This document shows, piece by piece, positions 31,620-43,345 of a stretch of DNA of 64,000 bases (position 1 is its first letter; every line of letters begins with the position of its first letter). Under the pieces are notes generated by a model. The model searched no databases. It saw nothing but the letters and a program-made list of their open reading frames with translations, and was not told the DNA's origin. This DNA is from Syngnathus acus (lineage: Eukaryota > Chordata > Actinopteri > Syngnathiformes > Syngnathidae): assembly GCF_901709675.1 (NCBI RefSeq), contig NC_051089.1, positions 14,313,976-14,377,975 on the forward strand. The letters run 5' to 3'. Both the position numbers and the translations under genes were made by a program.

Positions 31620-34495
31620 TAAAGAAGTGAATTGGCCAAAACAGCCTTGATATCATTACTTTTGGGTTTACACCCTCTCTGAAAAAAGTTACTGAATGTT
31701 TGTTGAAATAACCTTTTAGAGTTCTTCAGCATGTGCTTGTGGCTTAGTATGCCAACAATGAGGGTATCAAAAAGAGGATGAGAGGTGAGATGATGCTACT
31801 TAATGAGCGTCCTCTCAATTCATGTGTTTGTTCTCTAACTGTAACCGAATCAACAGATTTAGAAGCAACTGAATCCGACCCAGGTGCATAACATTACTTA
31901 ACAGAGTGTATGCCAGCAGTTTACAATTTTTGGGGGGACGAGGGGGGGCTCCTTTGGGTCAACGGTTTAGTGGATAACGTTTTTCTTTTTTTAGTTTAAA
32001 CCAGTCTGCTCTCAATTATTTCCGCAGAATTGCTTTACAGGTTATACGCTAGATTAAACATTCATTATGCTAAATAGGGGCTTTTTTTTTCATCTCTCTC
32101 CATAAATCCCTGTTAAATTTGGCTGGCAGGTTCCCCAAAGCCACACGAGGTGGTGCTCCGACCTGCTGGTTTGTTTTTGTTTCTGTTTCGGTGACGTGTT
32201 CATTTTTTCCTACCTTTGTGTCCTCTTGGCCCGGAACAAACAGGGCTTTTCAGAAAGGCTGAAAACCTGGAATTTAAAGAGTGTACAGGAAAAATAAACA
32301 AGTGTTTCTGTTGGCCTCATGGCAAGGGACCAATACCCATCAGTCCAAAATGAAATGGAGTGAAAAGATATTTGTTTCTGCGTGTCCGTACAGTATGTTT
32401 GGAAAAAAGGAGGGCAGACTGTGAAGAGGAAAGAGGCTCCATTTCAAATATGACCCGCTTCCCTGAAAATATCTATTACCTAATATTTGTTTTTTTCTTT
32501 CTAAGCAAAACTGACCTCTATGATTGCAAAGGTTGCTCCAAAGACCTCCTGGAAAATAAATTTGAAATTCCTGAGTGGATTGGCCCGGGCTGCCCAGAAT
32601 AAGCCCGTGTTTATTTGTTTTCAGATTGCACGGGAGGGAGGGTAGAGAGGTTGTGTTGACACAGAAGGCATTTGCTTTGTCTTCTGTTCACATTATGAAG
32701 GGCTTCTTAGTGCAGATGGCCCGGAATAGAACAAACCTCAAGCAGCTGTGTACCCGTCTCTTCTCCCAGACAAAAAGTCTTGTTTCTTTGCCAACTAATA
32801 TGTTCTAGCATTTGCTACTGTGGCATTACGTCTTAGAGGTTTTTAGATCTCTAAACCTGTGTTTCTTAAGTGCAGCCAACATTCCAGCCTGTGGCCTCAA
32901 GCTGTTGTAGCGGGGGCTAAAAGTGTGCAGAATCGCACCAATCAAATGTGAAGCAGCTGTTTTCGAGAGGAACATCTGAAGACAAGTCAAACTTGAAAGC
33001 AATACTATCACTTCAAGCCTTCGCGATCACATAATAAACTCCTGCAAGGCCCCAAAAAGCTATTTCGAGGTGGCAGTGGAGAAAGAAAAACAGACATTGT
33101 GGACATAAGCTTGTTCTAGCTATGGCCAATGTTTGTGTGATGGATCTCTCGAAAGCTCTCTGGGTTTCCTTTTGATAAGTGTAAAGTATCGATTGTCTTG
33201 TAGGCAAAACTCCAATTAAAAACTGATCATTGGTATCCAGCAGTTATTTATTCAACATTATGAAAAGGTACTGCAGCATAATTGAAATAAACTTGTAATC
33301 CCTTTCTGGGGTTGCAATTTCAAATTTTATGGATGCCTAAGAGCAATGGCAATCAAAAGTGGGAAAGTGTCTTTATTAAGGAATTTGTGATTATGGATTT
33401 CATTAGATTGGTCGTCTGTCTGGTCAATATTCTTCGGTCTGTAATCTGTGGATGTACATGATGCTCTATTTGTCTTCTATTTGTAAAGCGGAGCGCTTCA
33501 ATTTAACAGTGATTAACCTTTCACCGCAGTACTTTCAACTAAAAGATAATAGCCAATTATAGTCGCAGTTTTGTGTCATAACATCACTGTGGTTATTCTT
33601 CCAATAAAACTAAATCCTATATGAGGAATTACTCATTACTAATCTTGAAAAGCTCCAAGACACCATGAAATTATAACAGAAAAAAAACAACAATAATCCC
33701 CTGAGGCCAAATTCAATTTTACACTCCATTATTGAACATGGTGTGGATACATCATATCAGAAATGCACAATGAACTGCCGGATCTGCTCCACAATTATTA
33801 TTTTTTTTACAAGCTGACAGGAGAATTGAGCCCCATTGTTATTAAATCATAAGGCAGTTTAGGTGGCATAAAACCAGAGAATTGCAGTTTTAACTTGGTC
33901 AGACTTTTTAATGAAGTAGCTTATAGTCATCTTTTTTTTTTACACCACTTGTTCTCTCGGGGGTCGCATGTGAAGATTGATACACCCTGGAATGAATGCC
34001 AGACACTCACAGGGCACATAAAAAGACACCTATGAACAATTTAGTCTTCAATTAACCAATTATGTGCGAGGAAGTTGTCTTATTGGATGTAAAACCCAAG
34101 CAAGCTTGGTGAACATGTCACGCAGGAAGAACTTACCCTAGCTACACCTTACTTTTATGAAACTAAAGCTAACAATAAAATATAGAGTAAATGTCCTTCA
34201 TTTTGTATTTTTGTCAATAATCTCACATGAGCTATCAGGATTCATTTGAAATTTCCATATTGCTGCATTGGAGAATTGTACTTTCCTTCTTTATATCTTG
34301 CACTGTATTTCATGTATTTAAAGATAATAATGGTTAAAAAAAAAAACTAAACCAAATTCAAAAGATACAACTAAAAACCAACCATGAGGAAAAAATCCAC
34401 AGCTATTATAGCCTTGGTGACAAGTCATCATCATACTATTGTTGAGTCCTGACAGTGTCAAATTGACTGACATCGTGTTGTCTTTTTGTTCAATG
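31620..34495. other. gene-desert DNA with scattered repeat relics
   Basis: No coding exon recognised. 32,090-33,210 is comparatively repeat-poor and could include regulatory sequence. A minus-strand SINE relic lies at about 33,950-34,070 (GGGGGTCGCATG, ACACTCACAGGGCAC, CTATGAACAATTTAG). Confidence 0.4.
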
Positions 34496-34895
34496 TGAAA
34501 GCTCGTCAGAAGTCGCAACAGGCTCCTGGCAGGAGGAGGTGATGGAAATAGAAAATGGAGGAAAAAAGTGCTCGTCCATTATGAAAATAAAGCGAAATGC
34601 TGCTCTACCTGCGAGCGAGCTTTGCTAATGGGGCTTGTGCAGTCGATTATCTTAATTGTTCCATTTGCTGTTGGATATCTGGGAGCAGGGCCTGTAAAAT
34701 CCGGAAGGAAGGTGAAGCACTCTCCATGATTGTAATTGTCACCAGATTCACTTGTTAACATCCGGGTGGCCCTAACGGTGGCGAGGGTAATCGCAGGTCA
34801 TTGTGATAATGAGACGGGAATGGTGCTTTAGTGTTAATGGATCAGCACCTCTGATGAGATCACGCCTTTGATCATCTGAAAGGGTTACATTTAGC
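34496..34895. promoter_or_regulatory. candidate conserved non-coding element
   Basis: 400 bp of balanced sequence without simple repeats, dense in TAAT, ATTA and GATTA cores (TTAATTGTTCC near 34653, GTGATAATGAGACGGG near 34802) and TGATCA-like words. It stands out from its AT-rich surroundings. No frame. Conservation was not tested. Confidence 0.35.
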
Positions 34896-35123
34896 GATAG
34901 CTCCCTATCCTAGCTGCATATCATGTTGATACAAGGGTTCACCTCCAAAATACACTACGTATACAAAAGGACCTTGACTATTAAGAATTAAATCAAATAA
35001 TTGCTCAATCTGAAGTTCGATTGGAGTTTGCTGTGTCACAGTACCTCTTTCTAGAGGTTGTGCAGTCCCACTAGTGTAGACATGGCATTCAGATACTTTG
35101 GACACGCCTGCTATAGTGGCTCA

Positions 35124-35224
35124 ATATTGGTCCATATATAAGGCGCATCTGATTATAAGGCGCACTGTCGGCTTTTGAGAAAATTCGAGGTTTTTAGGTG
35201 CGCCTTATAGTGCGGAAAATACGG
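35124..35224. mobile_element. half copy of the CCGTATTTTCC TIR element
   Basis: Matches the right-hand quarter of the element at 31,233 (ATTGGTCCATATATAAGG ... GGAAAATACGG) and ends at TA (35225-35226). The left part is missing. Confidence 0.85.
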
Positions 35225-35261
35225 TACTATTGCTTTTGTAGAATATGAGCTACACGACAAA

Positions 35262-35440
35262 ATCCATCCATTTTTATCCCTCTCGGGGGTGGCCATTTTG
35301 CCACTTACTGTGCCCTGAAAATGACATCACGGGGCTCAGCTTGCTAAAGTCACATGACCAAACCCAGAAAACAGGTAACCCATGATTAGTGGTTACCTAA
35401 GCGCTGTGATGTCATTTTTAGTCCAAAGCAAGTGTGGTAG
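35262..35440. mobile_element. foldback element relic, family of 44,294
   Basis: Shares CCACTT..TGT, TGAAAATGACATCAC and, inverted, GTGATGTCATTTTTAGTC with the element at 44,294. Arms about 35300-35345 and 35385-35437. No clear TTAA flanks. Confidence 0.6.
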
Positions 35441-36240
35441 CTATGCTAGGAGGTGAGCCAGACTTTGATTTTCCGGTATGCCGCACTTGGAAGAAAAAGT
35501 TTGCATATACCTTGTATGGGTTAGTCACGCTCAGATGTATGGAAGAATTTGGTTTATGTTGCCACTGTTGCCGCAAAACAGAGAGCACCTGTCACTTCCT
35601 GAATGCGTAGTGATCACATGGGCCGATTTGCTGTGTACTCCCCCACACAGATCGCAGCAAGAATGCAGTTGTTGTGAAAGATGAGGAATTACAGCCACAC
35701 AGTGGAAGATTATTTTTACCTGCTGTGCTATGATCTGCTGTCACTGTGAAGATGAAATCCCCGTCTCCGGCAGAAGCTCAGCTCCCGATTGCCAAAAGCC
35801 CCCGTGTTAGGACTTACTACGCTTGATGGAGTCGTTAGAAATGGACAGTAGAGCTCTGCTAACCCTCCTTCTCCTCACAGCATTGCATCAAAGGACACCA
35901 TTTTAGGCAACCTCATTCCTTGTCACCTGACTATTCAATATTTTTTGAGAGATTTAAAAAAAGCAATTTACAACATCCGCCAATTATATTTTACATTTCT
36001 GCCTTTGCCCCTCACTGCCTGCGCATGTAGCGATGTTATAATTTGAAACGAGTGGGGAGTGACTAACACGGAGGTCTGTAGAGAAGGTCAAGCACTGGCA
36101 GCAATTAAAGTCACTTGTCTGCCATATCAAGTGCTTGATGAGCTACATCGCAATAAAAAGCACACTGAAATGCTTTTAACACTGCAGCCTTACTAAAGGG
36201 GAAATAGACATTGCCTATCTTTAGCAAATGAGGATCAACT
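35441..36240. other. intergenic, partly constrained-looking
   Basis: No exon recognised. 35,680-36,190 is repeat-poor and balanced in composition; possible regulatory sequence, untested. Confidence 0.35.
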
Positions 36241-36244
36241 ATTA

Positions 36245-36400
36245 ACGGTGTTATGGAAGAGTGGTTAGTACAGCCCCCTCTCACAGAAATGTTCTGGGTT
36301 CAACTATGTTTGCGTGTGGAGCTTGTATGTTCTCCTGGTTTGTGTGGGTTATCTCAATCCGAGTTTATTTCCCACAGTCAATTACAATGGAAGTTGGAAG
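36245..36400 (+). repeat. ancient SINE relic
   Basis: GTTATGGAAGAGTGGTTAGT, CTGGGTTCAAC (degraded box B) and GTGTGGAGCTTGTATGTTCT follow the SINE order at 27,822 with heavy divergence. Confidence 0.6.
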
Positions 36401-37229
36401 CCACCAAATTCATACAATAGGAGTTTATCAAATCATTTCTTGATTTTGACATTTTGAATTGTGACATAAATGAGTGCCTCACTGTTCTGTACAATAAGAG
36501 CAGAACAATTAAATTCCATTTACATGCCCACATTCATTTTGCTAAGAAAGCATGTACTCCAAACACAATGGCTAATGACTAGCTTGAAAACAACTTACCC
36601 GGTTTTATGATCTTTTTTTCTCTTGTATAAGTTATGAACATTACTTTAAAATTCCCTGTTCACTTCAAGATTATATCTTTTTTGATACAACCTTCTGCAC
36701 AACATAGTTGTTGATACAATTGAAATATATATTCCGATACCAGTTTAGTACTAGGTTAGTTTACAACAACTTAACCTGAACATGTATTAAATCTAAGAGC
36801 TCTATATTTGTGGACAACGCACAAGGATTGCTGAGCGTGCATTTGCCGGTTTGTAGGGAAAATTTCGTGGCAGACAGTCAATCTAAGCCTCAAGGCTGCT
36901 CAGATCACATCTAACAGCAGCCCAAGTGAGACAGCTAGCTGATAGCTGCTCTAAGGCAACATATTTTATTTTGCAATATGTAAACGACGGGAATCAAACT
37001 CTCAGAAGCCGAGTATTGTTATACAGTCTGAACCAATTGTGTCATCCTTAACGGGGCTGTGAATATTTTCACAATAAGTAATCAGCAAACTGGCCAATTT
37101 AATTCAGTTTCTTCTAATCAACCTAGTGGGAGAAAAAACTAATTTAAGTATATTAAATCATCAAATAAGCTCAGGTAAAGCGAAAGTCGATTATGCTACA
37201 AAATAATGTCAGTCTTTGGGGGGTGGCAA

Positions 37230-37490
37230 TATTGTCATTTATGGGAGCCACGGCAGCTCTGCGTACGAGCTGTTAAATTGTGGCCCACACATCAGCGCAA
37301 TTAAACCCGTCAGAGGAATAGAGGCTTTCTGCTTGAATTCACAATGTTAATTAGCCGGCCGGGCTTTTTTTGAAATAAGTTATTGCAATGCTTTATCTTG
37401 CGCTCTGGCTGAGTGATTCTTGTAAAGACTGTAGCCTCGCACTCTCTGCCTTTCTATCAGAGTCCACGTGTGGCTTTAACTAGCAAAAAT
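37230..37490. promoter_or_regulatory. candidate conserved non-coding element
   Basis: Repeat-free block (CACATCAGCGCAATTAAACC, ACAATGTTAATTAGCCGGCC, TTATTGCAATGCTTTATCTT) with homeodomain and C/EBP-like words. Inference from texture only. Confidence 0.3.
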
Positions 37491-37789
37491 AATTGCAAGG
37501 AAGTGTGTAACTAACTGATGATTTGCACACCGTATAAAACGTGTGGCTCTTTTAAAATGCAAATATCACCTTGTTTATTCAAAAAGCATAAATACCATCT
37601 TGCAAAGCTTGTATTATTTTCAACCTAAGTAGTTTATTTTTGTTTATGATATCCTCATCCCTTTATAGTCGTGGTCAAAAGTTTGGGTTTTGAAAAAAAT
37701 TCTGTTGTAATAAGAGTAACTCATTCAGATAGTCCAATACTATTGAGGCAATAGTAGCTCCAGTTCTTTATGACTAACCATGTTGCTAG

Positions 37790-38040
37790 CTAGCACTCAG
37801 TCATCACTGTGACTTTCCTCTTTGCACCATTATATATACACTCATGGCGGAGCAGCAGCTGCCATTAACACTCAATTAGCCCTGCCGTTTTTCTAAATAT
37901 TACACCATTAGCCGCACTCTGCCTGCATGGCGCCCAGAGCTCTGTTTGAGTCAAGTGCTTTCTATTCTTGAATTCATTGCATATCCGAGGGAAGAACACT
38001 TGCGGGAGCAGATTTGGACTTTTTATAAGACTGAAATCTG
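37790..38040. promoter_or_regulatory. candidate conserved non-coding element
   Basis: Balanced block containing CACTCAATTAGCCCTGCCG, TTACACCATTAGCCGCACTC and GCATGGCGCCCAGAGCTCTG. No frame; constraint is inferred from appearance. Confidence 0.3.
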
Positions 38041-38076
38041 GCGTGCATATTTCCCCACAATTAATCTACACACTAG

Positions 38077-38201
38077 GTAGGTAGGTAGGTAGGTAGGTAG
38101 GTAAGTAGGTAGGTAGGTAGTAGGTAGGTAGGTAGGTAGGTAGGTAGGTAGGTAGGTAGGTAGGTAGGTAGGTAGGTAGGTAGGTAGGTAGGTAGGAAGG
38201 T
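38077..38201. repeat. (GTAG)n microsatellite
   Basis: About 30 units of GTAG with a few interruptions (GTAA at about 38103, a shortened unit near 38119). It lies directly against the 3' end of the minus-strand LINE fragment at 38,205. Confidence 0.97.
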
Positions 38202-38204
38202 ACT

Positions 38205-38440
38205 TTTTTTGATCCCTGGGGGAAATACAGTTGCCAGCAGTATGAATTAATAATTAAATACATAACTGTGCTGTGCGCCCACAACAAAACCCGCCTTCCG
38301 CACCAGTTTGTCCAGGCGGGAGGCATCCCTCTTCTTGATGCTGCTCCCCCCAGCACATCAAGAAGAGGCCACTTGCCACAACAGAACGATAAAACCTCCA
38401 CAGCATCACTTTGCAGACATTGAAGGATGTCAACTGCCAG
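38205..38440 (-). pseudogene. LINE (L2/CR1-like) reverse-transcriptase C-terminal remnant
   Basis: On the minus strand, with one frameshift, reads SFNVCKVMLWRFYRSVVASG and then GGSSIKKRDASRLDKLVRKA followed by GFVVG, the wording of the end of teleost LINE ORF2. After GFVVG the normal ORF is deleted and the sequence jumps to a 3' end (CCCCCAGGGATCAAAAAAAG) and the TACC repeat. Inactive fragment. Confidence 0.8.
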
Positions 38441-40650
38441 GAGGAAGATTGTCGTTTCTTGCTCAGTGGGATAGGGTCTGTAGTAGGTTACAGGATGGTT
38501 GATATGTTGACAGCCAGTGCTATTCTCATTTCAAATTTACAATACAGTATATTGCATAAATTTTTTGCATTGACTTCAAATTCAATCACATTCACCTAGT
38601 GTACAATGCGAGAATTGTCCCTGTCGTGAAAATACAGTGTAAGTTCGTCGTGGGTGTCAATATGTTACCTGTCATTGAGTGATGACACTAGTTCAAGGCA
38701 TATCCTGCCCCTGACGACAAGCGGATGGATGAATGGAATAGTGGCAGTTATAACTGCTTAAGTTCCCTTGAGCCAAGCGCCCAAATACTCTAGTGTGTCA
38801 GTAATTATGTGGTAGCCTACAACATTCAAACACAGACAGGGGACTAGAGGTTTAGCACAAAAGTAGTGAGCAGTAAATCAAAATCAAATCAAAATCTGTA
38901 ACCAAGGCAGTAACTGAGCGTGTTCTCGGGCTGTGTGACCAAATGTTCTTATGCCACGCTTCAAATTTTTATGCCATAAACCGAGGTCTCTCATAAAAGT
39001 AAATTCATGATTGTTGTGTCGTATTAGAACGTTGCAAGCAAATTGTGCAGTTGTTCCCTACTACAAGTACGATAACAGTAACAAAGTTATTATTAAATTC
39101 ATCTTTGAAATTGTCAATCCCAACTCTTTATAAAGGCTATTTTTGAATACCTTGCCAGGTAGAAAACCGAATGTTTCTGTTTTATTCTTGCTATGAAGAG
39201 GTAACCACATAATTGGTAATGTATTAATTATTACATTTCTCAGTTAAGTGAAAAAATATAGACAACTGAAGTCTGTAAAATTATTGTTAGTGCAGTCCAA
39301 AGCATTGAATATTGCCGCCAGCAGATGGCAGTACTAACAACGAATATTGGACACTTTCAAAGCTGCCTTACCTTCACCTGTAATAGTGGAATAGATTTTG
39401 CATGTAGTGTTTGGAAGCGTTTTGATAAGAAAAAAAAAAACATTGCTCTATGTCCAAATACCCTTTTTCCCTCGTCAATGTCAATCCATCCAATTCAAGG
39501 CTAATGGAAAAAAAAGAGCAGGTCGTTTTAGTGCAGAGCAACTACATGGGCAGCCTGTTGGCTTTCCACTTGAATACGAGACACTGATTAACCAGTTGGC
39601 AAGCATTTACGACCTGCTCCAGATGATGATAATGGCAGACCTATGGACAGTGAACTCAAAGACTGTAAACACTTAACCTGAGCGAAAACAAACTTGGGCT
39701 AATGTTTCACACAGTCAAAAACAATTCCTCTTAAACCAGCCCTTCCACAAAATTTTAGGTTCCAGTCAGGGGAAGACTGAATGTTTGTCTGGCGTGATCT
39801 TCTTTACATTGAACTGTTTTCTTGTCAAACAAGTGAGTTTGCACATGTCTTTACGTTTGTACACCAACTCCAACAGAAGAAGCCTGCAATGGAAACCATT
39901 TTTAATTACTGTGACTCACAAAACATGCCCACACCTCCACATGTGCACAGTTGCTCCAAACAAAGACAAACATTGAGAAAGAAAACAATGACGAAATGTT
40001 TAACTTGTGCGAAAAGACGCCATCAGTCAACAACCCTCCTCCTTCTCCTTTTTATCTGGGCCACAACCGAGGGCTTCTGGCCTTATTGCCCAGACACCGT
40101 TCACCCACTGTTGTCCTAATACTAGTCAAACATTATTTTGAATGGCCAAACTCAATAGCGTTCAGCCAAGCAGTGTAAATATTAGTCGAGCACACAGAGA
40201 GGCTGGAGTTGCTATGCGTGTATCTGTGTACCAAAAGGCGTTTCTCTGTCAACTACTTCTGCACAGTACACAGCAGCAACAATAAAGCTGGTGGAGGCAG
40301 CACACACCAAAAGGGCGCAAGAAACAAAGAAAAAGGAATTCAGGCTTTTTCTGGCCAGAGGTGCTTTCTTGTTTGACAAAGAACGACATGCCATCTATTA
40401 TTAGTGCTTCTGTGCCTGCTACCACCACCAAACAGTCTTGCTACTTTCTAGCCTATGTTCCTCAGTGCGACAATTCAGGGCAGCTGTTTTATTTATTTAT
40501 TTATTTTATTTCTACCCAGTCAACTCTTTGCTGATGAGCTAACCTCTCTGCTTTTGAAGTCAACATATTTTGACAATGGTGTCCCCAAAATATGCTTTGT
40601 CCACCCCAGCCCAGATAATTGACTTTTGGATATTTTTTCGATTTAGCCGA
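38441..40650. other. gene-desert DNA, no gene seen
   Basis: Non-coding. A SINE 3'-tail relic (CCTGCCCCTGACGACAAGCGG then GGATGAATGG) lies near 38,705-38,740. All frames are short and unrecognised. Confidence 0.4.
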
Positions 40651-40665
40651 GACCCCCTGGAAATG

Positions 40666-41038
40666 TAGCGGCTCGGTGGCGCACTGGGTAGCACGTCCGC
40701 CTCACAGTTAGGAGGGTGCGGGTTCGATTCCACCTCCGGCCCTCCCTGTGTGGAGTTTGCATGTTCTCCCCGGGCCCGCGTGGGTTTTCTCCGGGCACTC
40801 CGGTTTCCTCCCACATCCCAAAAACATGCTTGGTAGGCCGATTGAAGACTCCAAATTGTCCCTAGGTGTGAGTGCGAGTGCAAATGGTTGTTTGTCTCGG
40901 TGTGCCCTGCGATTGGCTGGCAACCGGTTCAGGGTGTCCCCCGCCTACTGCCCGATGACGGCTGGGATAGGCTCCAGCACTCCCGCGACCCCCGTGGGGA
41001 CTAAGCGGTTCAGAAAATGGATGGATGGATGGATGGAT
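40666..41038 (+). mobile_element. tRNA-derived SINE, copy B, with 12-bp target duplication
   Basis: Full-length copy with box A (40677-40687), box B GGTTCGATTCC (40721-40731), conserved body and (GGAT)4-5 tail. CCCCTGGAAATG is repeated exactly at 40654-40665 and 41039-41050, the hallmark of LINE-mediated retroposition. Differs from copy A at only a handful of positions. Confidence 0.95.
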
Positions 41039-41051
41039 CCCCTGGAAATGA

Positions 41052-41890
41052 GTGACCCGGGACCATCGTTCCGGTCCTCCCGGAATCGTTCAAAGTTGTA
41101 CATTTCTCGCACAACTCTTCACACTCTCAGCTGACAGGCAACCTTCCATTTATTGTTCTAATGCAACCTATCAGGTCAGTGATGGCAAAAACACAATTGG
41201 CGACAGAATTAGAAGGCTGTTCTCTCTTGTCTGCCATCATTGTACGGAATGTGCGAAGGAGGGTGGCAGGGACCACATTCTGTGTGGTCCACATTTCCAA
41301 AGAGAATAGCAGATGCCAGTGGGATCATTGTAATGCTGCGTGGGCCTGTGGTGTGGAGCTGACGCTGAGAGATAATTGCATCTCAAAGGGACAGCTCTGG
41401 AATTGTCTTCATCCACCGGTGCCAGCCACCTAGCTGTCCATCATATATATTGTATGAAACTACTTGATGAGTGACATTCTCGGAGGACAACCGAAGGCTA
41501 TTAGCGGTGTGTGCTGAGAGTGGCTGGGCAAATTCAGAATTTCACACCAAGTGCGATACACTGTCAAAATAACGCTTGTTTTTCCTTCACTTCCGTGCCC
41601 ATTATCATCCTTCATCCCCTCCTCTTCCTCCTCCCGTGTGTTCTAATCTCACTTCACACTTGCTGGCTCTGACATATGAGCATGTTTCCCCTGAGAGAAC
41701 AAAGTGAAGCTTGAGCGACAGGCGGAAGCTTACAGTGTAGGAGGTGGACTGAGCCTTTTTTTAAGACAACGCCTCTCCTATTTGAGGCCTCGGAAAGGCA
41801 GCCAGTGGTGTAGCGTCAACTGGCAGCGACTCGAGTATCCTCCAAACCTTGAATGTTGAATCATTATGGCCATTTAGGGTCCTTTTAGTT
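41052..41890. other. intergenic, partly constrained-looking
   Basis: No gene. 41,130-41,440 has balanced repeat-free sequence and may be regulatory. Confidence 0.35.
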
Positions 41891-41899
41891 CTTTCTTCC

Positions 41900-41950
41900 G
41901 CGCGTGCGTGTGCATGCATGTGTGTGTGAGTGTGTGTGTACATGTATATG

Positions 41951-41981
<31 letters not shown>
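41900..41981. repeat. GT and TA dinucleotide microsatellites
   Basis: Compound run: GCGTGCGTGTGCATGC, then (GT)n, then (TA)n with interspersed G, ending just before the third hAT copy. Confidence 0.9.
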
Positions 41982-41982
<1 letters not shown>

Positions 41983-42156
41983 TTTGTTTTTAAATATTTA
42001 AACAGTTTTTACTAGTCTCTGATTTCAAAACTAGCCATTCATCAGTTTGTTGTGTAGCCTATGCTATATATAATATACAACGTTGACAGTCATAATGGCC
42101 ATCCGAGGGAAACTATGACTACAATGCGGCCCGTGACAAATATGAGTTTGACATCC
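41982..42156 (+). mobile_element. hAT non-autonomous element, copy 3 (5' truncated)
   Basis: Matches the second half of the element at 6698: GTTGACAGTCATAATGGCC, GACTACAATGCGGCCCG and end GAGTTTGACATCCCTG. The first half is missing, replaced by the TA run. Confidence 0.85.
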
Positions 42157-42165
42157 CTGAGCTAG

Positions 42166-42258
42166 AGTTTGTTTGTTTGTTTTTATTTGTTTGTTTGTCT
42201 GTTTGCCTGTTTGCCTGTTTGTTTGTTTGTTTTGTTTGTTTGTTTGTTTGTTTGTTTG
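42166..42258. repeat. (GTTT)n microsatellite
   Basis: About 22 GTTT units with GTCT/GCCT interruptions, starting ten bases after the third hAT copy. Confidence 0.95.
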
Positions 42259-42259
42259 A

Positions 42260-43255
42260 TCCACGCTATTTTACCTATTCAAACTTGGCAACGTGCAATA
42301 GAACAAGAAATCCAATGAAACAAAGTAGGTCAATTGTGAAAAAACTTTTTCAGGTCAAATGGATGACATTTTTCTACTGTTCCCATGTGCTGGATTCAAT
42401 GAATTACTCCTTCTTGGAAAGGTGTCTTTCATATATTGAGTCACTCTCCCTGGGAGTCTGGTCTTATGATTTTGTTTTCATTGCATGGTTCATTTAAAAT
42501 TGAATTTTAGGCCCTTATTTCCTTCGCAAATTAAGGGCAGTCATGAAAATGTCAGCATGTGCCTGTCATATGCTTTCAATTACTCTGCGATTAGCCCATT
42601 GTTTTGATAGATTTTAACAGCCATTGTAAAAACAACCAGTTAGTCTGTTTTAAAGGCTTTGTATAGATTTACTGCAACAGTGACCTATTCCTGACCTCAT
42701 ACTTGCTATTTATTAGTTGACTCCCAATCAAATCTTTTGGTCCATAAAGATAGTTATCAAGTTGCTTTTATAAGGAACTGAAAAATCCTTTCGATTCACA
42801 TTGCTCAAAAAATTAAAACACACGATTACATTGTAAAAAATGTCTTGTATGTATTTATGGTGAATTTCCAAAAGTATCTGACTGTTTTTAGAATCATTTT
42901 AAAATATTGTTACACATTCATCCAGGTTTGGTTAACAAGAACAGTAGATCACTGTAATTTATCAGCGTTAAAGTATGAATAGCTGTAAATTACTGTTGTT
43001 GGAACCGTATCTCACTGTATTAAAAAAGGAAAATTCCTTCAAATATTTATTCCCGATGTAAATTAACAGTTAATGCTAGGTTAAGAACAAACTGTAATTC
43101 AACAATAGGCACCATGCACATTCCTATCTCCACCATTTGACTGAGAATACAAGACAGCCTCCACACAAAGATTGGGAACACCAGATAGTATGGCAGTATC
43201 GGATGCATTTTTACACTTTAAAATCTCAAGAACGTACAAAATTTAAGTGAAAAAC
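42260..43255. other. intergenic DNA, no gene seen
   Basis: AT-rich, no exon or named repeat recognised. Confidence 0.4.
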
Positions 43256-43261
43256 GTCAAG

Positions 43262-43345
43262 CCACGGAGCTGTCGTGGCTCAAGAGGTAGAGTGGGTCGT
43301 CTGGTAACTGAAGTGTCTGCTCTTGGATTCCTGCTCTGTAAGAAT
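43262..43345 (+). repeat. tRNA-like SINE head of a second family
   Basis: GAGCTGTCGTGGCTCAAGAGGTAGAG is a box-A-like head (GTGGCTCAAGAGG), followed by GGGTCGTCTGGTAACTGAAG and a degraded box B (CTCTTGGATTCCT). Different from the SINE at 27,822. Confidence 0.5.

Noticed and set aside
38077-38201. Regular array considered as CRISPR-like
   Set aside because: Tetranucleotide units without spacers, in a vertebrate genome.
38066-38401. 111-codon frame with LPTYLPTYLPTY repeats
   Set aside because: Translation of the GTAG microsatellite and LINE remnant in a non-coding frame.
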